Positions 60,843-64,000 of a stretch of 64,000 nt of DNA are shown here, in pieces. A program made the translations under genes and the position numbers. Location: contig JAJUBI010000002.1 of the NCBI GenBank assembly GCA_022419385.1, forward strand, positions 5,298,166-5,362,165, given 5' to 3'. The notes under the pieces are model-generated. The model saw only the letters and a program-made list of their open reading frames with translations. It did no database searches and had not been told where the DNA came from. Numbering within the stretch: the stretch's first letter is position 1; every line of letters starts with the position of its first letter. Origin of the DNA: Paraconiothyrium sp. Pb-2020 (lineage: Eukaryota; Ascomycota; Dothideomycetes; Pleosporales; Didymosphaeriaceae).

Positions 60843-63448
60843 AGGTCTTAAAGTAATAGAAGAGTACAAAGGTACCTTTCTTTAAAATATTTATAAACTA
60901 TATATAGTAGGGGTAAGTTACACCACTATTTACCCTATAGAAAGATAACCCAAATTAGTTAAAGAATGCCCTATGCAAGAGGTTCTATTCTATTTTAAAG
61001 CCATTTAAACTATACTTAAGGGGGATACACTATTACTAGTATTAAATAAGTATTAGGTTTTTCTTAGTCGTTTTACTAGTATATATATCTAGGCAATATT
61101 ACACTATTCTAGATCTAGGGTATTAGAACTCATTACTATTAATAAGAATATAAACTTACAAAGTACTTAAGAGTATAGGAAAATTTAAAGCAACTTATAA
61201 TAAACTAAATAGATATTTCTACGCATTACTGTATTAGACTAAAAGATATTCTAGTAGGTTATAAAGAAGAAGAAAGAGTTGTTAGCGTCTAAACTATATA
61301 AACTACTCTAATACTATTGCATATTTAGTTATAAAGATAAAGAGTCTATGCTAGTATATCTATTTCTTCTAATAGATTTATAAGAACTTAGATTACTGCC
61401 TACACTAAAGTATTTAATTAGGCAATTCCAAAATAAGTTTAACAGTAGTAGGAGAACCTTAGCAATAATAAAAAAGATAGTAACTAGCTAGATCTCTAAG
61501 GTATAGATATGTTAATTATTTTATAGTATTAGAAAGTAAAGAGGTAAGCGATATATTATAGAATAAAAGTATACTAGACATTAATATAGAGTAGAATAAA
61601 TACAGATTTAGACTTTATATATATATCTAAAGTTTTTAACCGTTATAAGATTATATATTTACTAAAGATTAACAGAGTATTATATAATTTAAAAAATTAT
61701 ATTTTATTTTAGAATAAAGTACTCTACCTAAAAATACTATAACTAAAAAGTGCCTTATTAGTCTTATAGTATTATAAGGCCAATCTATATAATGCATTTA
61801 TTATTACCGCTACTATATTATATTAAATAGTAGTTATAATATGCGCTAGTCTATAAATAGTTATATAATATATAGACTAACTTAGGGAAAGCAGGTAATT
61901 TAAAATAATAAACCTACTACTACTAGCTTCTAATATACACGATATTGCAACGTTGCGTAATATAATAATAGATTTAGACTACAGCATTATTAGGTATATA
62001 TAAGGGAGACTAAAAGGCACTAGTAAGAAACTATAAAGAAACCTTTAGTTACTAATAATACTAATAAATAATAGGGGACAATTCTTATTCTCCTTAAATA
62101 GATAGTTAATAGCAACCTATATAGAAGTATAAGAGAAATTAGGTATCTTTAAATAGTATCTAAATGCATAACAGATACAGTAAATAGGAATATAAAATAT
62201 AAAGAAAATAGTATTAATAAGTAAGCCTATACGCACTACATACCCCTAATATTACTAAACTATATAAATTAATAACAACCTAAGTTAAGAATTATAACGC
62301 GATTTATTATTCTATATAAGCCTTATAAACAGGCGTAATAAATATAGTAATAGCTATAAATTAAGCGTAGCGCCTAATACTACCTATTATATAAAGTAAG
62401 TATTATAGTATTCTAAGCTGCCAGCACTAGAATAATAATAAGTTATATATTTTATCTAATGCATACTAACTAGCCATAATAGTAAAGAAGGGCATCTAAA
62501 TTATAAAGAAGATATTATTATTTATTAAGTAATAAATATAGTACTAACAGTAACTACTAAAATATAGAGGTAGGTAGAAGCTTTACTAGGCCTTAAATTA
62601 TAGTAAAAGTAAATAGAATAAGAAGCCAACCTTAGGTAATAGCTACTAGCTATTATTAAAGTATATATACTAAAGCTATAATAATAAGTTACAGCTAGGT
62701 AAACTAGTCTTATATTATTATATTACCTATAGACCTTAATAATACTATAGTATAGCTTAAAGAGTATATAGTTATATGTAAGGATAATAGAGTAAAGAAA
62801 TAATATATATTTAAGTATATAATAAAGAAATAAGAGGAGCCAAGTAAGTAAAAAGGGAAAAGTAAGAATTTTATAGATAAAAGAAGAGATACAGGAACTC
62901 CTAATATTATATATAATATATAGGTTAGAAAACAACTCTATATAAAGATTTAATAGGCTAATACACTATAGAGTAGGAGGTTATTAGTAAATAGATATTT
63001 AAATGTTAATATTAAGGACAGAATATAAACTAAAGTTAAATATATATATAAGTAAGCTTTTCACCTAAGAGACTATATAAACTTATTATAGTAAACTTAT
63101 AATAACGCCGATTTCTTAAACTTGGCTTCTAGCTATATTAGAAAATGAAAAGTAAAACTGTGTAAGGCTAGATATAGAAAATAGAAAGGACAATAATAAA
63201 ATATAAAGATAATTAATACCGTAAGGTATAATACTAAAGAATAGAGATAAAGATATAAATACTTCTAAAGATAAAAAAATTATATATTAAGGTGTTTAGA
63301 GATTTATATGGCTATAATAAGATAGTTATACTAGATCTAATATAGAGTACTAAGACTCTCTTATTTAGAAGACTCTAAATAATCTATATAGGATAAGTAA
63401 ATATACGCAACTAGGTTTATATATATACTACTACTATACGCTAGGCCT
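60843..63448 (+). pseudogene. Long disabled reading frame next to the telomere, family unknown
   Basis: One plus-strand frame (codons starting at positions divisible by 3) reads for about 2.6 kb with no TGA, only TAA and TAG. In the stretch I counted (about 61563-61720) it has fewer stops than the other two plus-strand frames. It keeps charged, protein-like segments such as VLVGYKEEERVVSV-type patterns near 61245-61290, RLKGTSKKL near 62010 and NKRSQVSKKGKVRIL near 62830-62875. RIP would turn CAA/CAG into TAA/TAG, so this looks like a former coding sequence. Caution: TpG is depleted throughout the block, which by itself makes TGA rare. No helicase or transposase motif was recognised. Confidence 0.4.
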
Positions 63449-63894
63449 ATAGGCGCGTTAGGGGTAATAAGACCTTATAGTACTAGTGTTTACTAGTGCT
63501 GAGCTAGTGCCAAAGGCTGCCCTACCTAGTAGTAGGTAACTTAAACTTAAATAATAACTTTTAAAAATGCTATACTATTAAGCTTTTATAATACTACAAC
63601 CATAACTAGCAGTAGATTATAGTTAATAGTATATTAATTAGAAAGCCTATAGCTGCAATTTATAGCCAAAATTATTTAATATAGGCTACTATATACCCTC
63701 TGTAACGTTGCGTTTTGCACCTACTCTCTTACTAAACTAATAAATAGCACTAACTTTAGTAGTTTTTAGAACTCTAGAGTCTTAGTGCCCCTAACCAGCC
63801 CTTTTAACTACCTAGCTATACCTTATTATTAGCTACTAGTAGTAATTATCCTTATCTTACTAAGGGTCTACTGCCCCTTATAGCCCTTCCGCCT
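63449..63894. other. Telomere-proximal spacer
   Basis: About 445 bases between the disabled frame and the telomeric array. It is AT-rich but less extreme near 63690-63890. No repeat or gene recognised. Confidence 0.4.
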
Positions 63895-64000
63895 TTAGGG
63901 TTAGGGTTAGGGTTAGGGTTAGGGTTAGGGTTGGGTAGGGTTAGGTTAGGGTTAGGGTTAGGGTTAGGGTTAGGGTTAGGTAGGGTTAGGGTTAGGGTTA
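63895..64000 (+). repeat. Telomere, TTAGGG array
   Basis: Mostly perfect TTAGGG units run to the window end in the direction expected for a right chromosome end. Variant units occur: TTGGG followed by TAGGG near 63931-63940, TTAGG near 63941-63945, and TTAGG followed by TAGGG near 63976-63985. Confidence 0.97.

Larger units (their letters stand above)
44062..63894. other. RIP-like AT-rich subtelomeric block
   Basis: From about 44062 the composition changes sharply to very AT-rich sequence dominated by TA dinucleotides, with few CpA or TpG. Only one frame longer than 60 codons is open in nearly 20 kb. Coding relics inside show Gln and Trp positions turned to TAA/TAG and Cys to Tyr. This is the pattern left by repeat-induced point mutation, a premeiotic defence of Pezizomycotina against duplicated DNA. 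The separate elements recognised inside it are listed individually. Confidence 0.9.

Noticed and set aside
62723..62935. 70-codon minus-strand frame in the AT-rich block
   Set aside because: It is very rich in Ile, Leu, Tyr and Phe as expected from AT-rich antisense sequence, and it opposes the disabled plus-strand frame.

Overview
The window is the right end of a chromosome from a filamentous ascomycete (Pezizomycotina). It ends in an array of TTAGGG repeats (63895-64000). The genes have short GT-AG introns of 49-101 bases, and the gene families (HET protein, PKS-NRPS hybrid, fungal P450s, GH15 glucoamylase) are typical of this group. The outer 20 kb is extremely AT-rich, and its coding relics are full of TAA/TAG stops, as expected from repeat-induced point mutation (RIP). 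I cannot name the species.

Layout. Positions 1-9950 are sparse: a broken NTPase-like fragment, a HET-domain pseudogene, a small secreted cysteine-rich protein, a possible MITE remnant and an NmrA-like reductase. Positions 9951-36545 hold a secondary-metabolite cluster: a 4122-residue PKS-NRPS (minus strand, five exons), cytochrome P450 A (minus), a stand-alone enoyl reductase (minus), P450 B (minus) diverging from P450 C (plus), and a secreted dienelactone-hydrolase-like protein (minus) diverging from a secreted FAD-linked oxidase (plus). Positions 37.7-40.3 kb hold relics of a fungal transcription factor and a fourth P450. An intact secreted glucoamylase (41597-43408) is the last intact gene. 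A nitrilase fragment with two consecutive TAG codons lies against the AT-rich block.

From about 44062 to 63894 the DNA is a RIP-like isochore. It contains a complete 7085-base LTR retrotransposon (482-base LTRs, 5-base target duplication ATAGG) inserted into one copy of a 1.5-kb repeat whose uninterrupted copy lies at 45131-46649. It also contains a truncated second copy of the retrotransposon, a separate Ty3/gypsy-like relic, paired 41-base minisatellites and a long disabled reading frame near the telomere.

How the cluster genes probably work together (inference): the PKS half builds a methylated polyketide, using the separate enoyl reductase because its own ER region is not recognisable. 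The NRPS half adds an amino acid, and a terminal reductase-like domain releases the product. Three P450s, the FAD oxidase and the hydrolase-like protein would then modify it. This matches the general pattern of fungal tetramic acid, 2-pyridone and cytochalasan-type clusters, but the product cannot be named from sequence. Two catalytic features are unusual: the condensation domain has HSxxxDG instead of HHxxxDG, and the FAD oxidase lacks the histidine that normally binds flavin covalently. All splice sites given were derived by hand from frame continuity and GT-AG borders.
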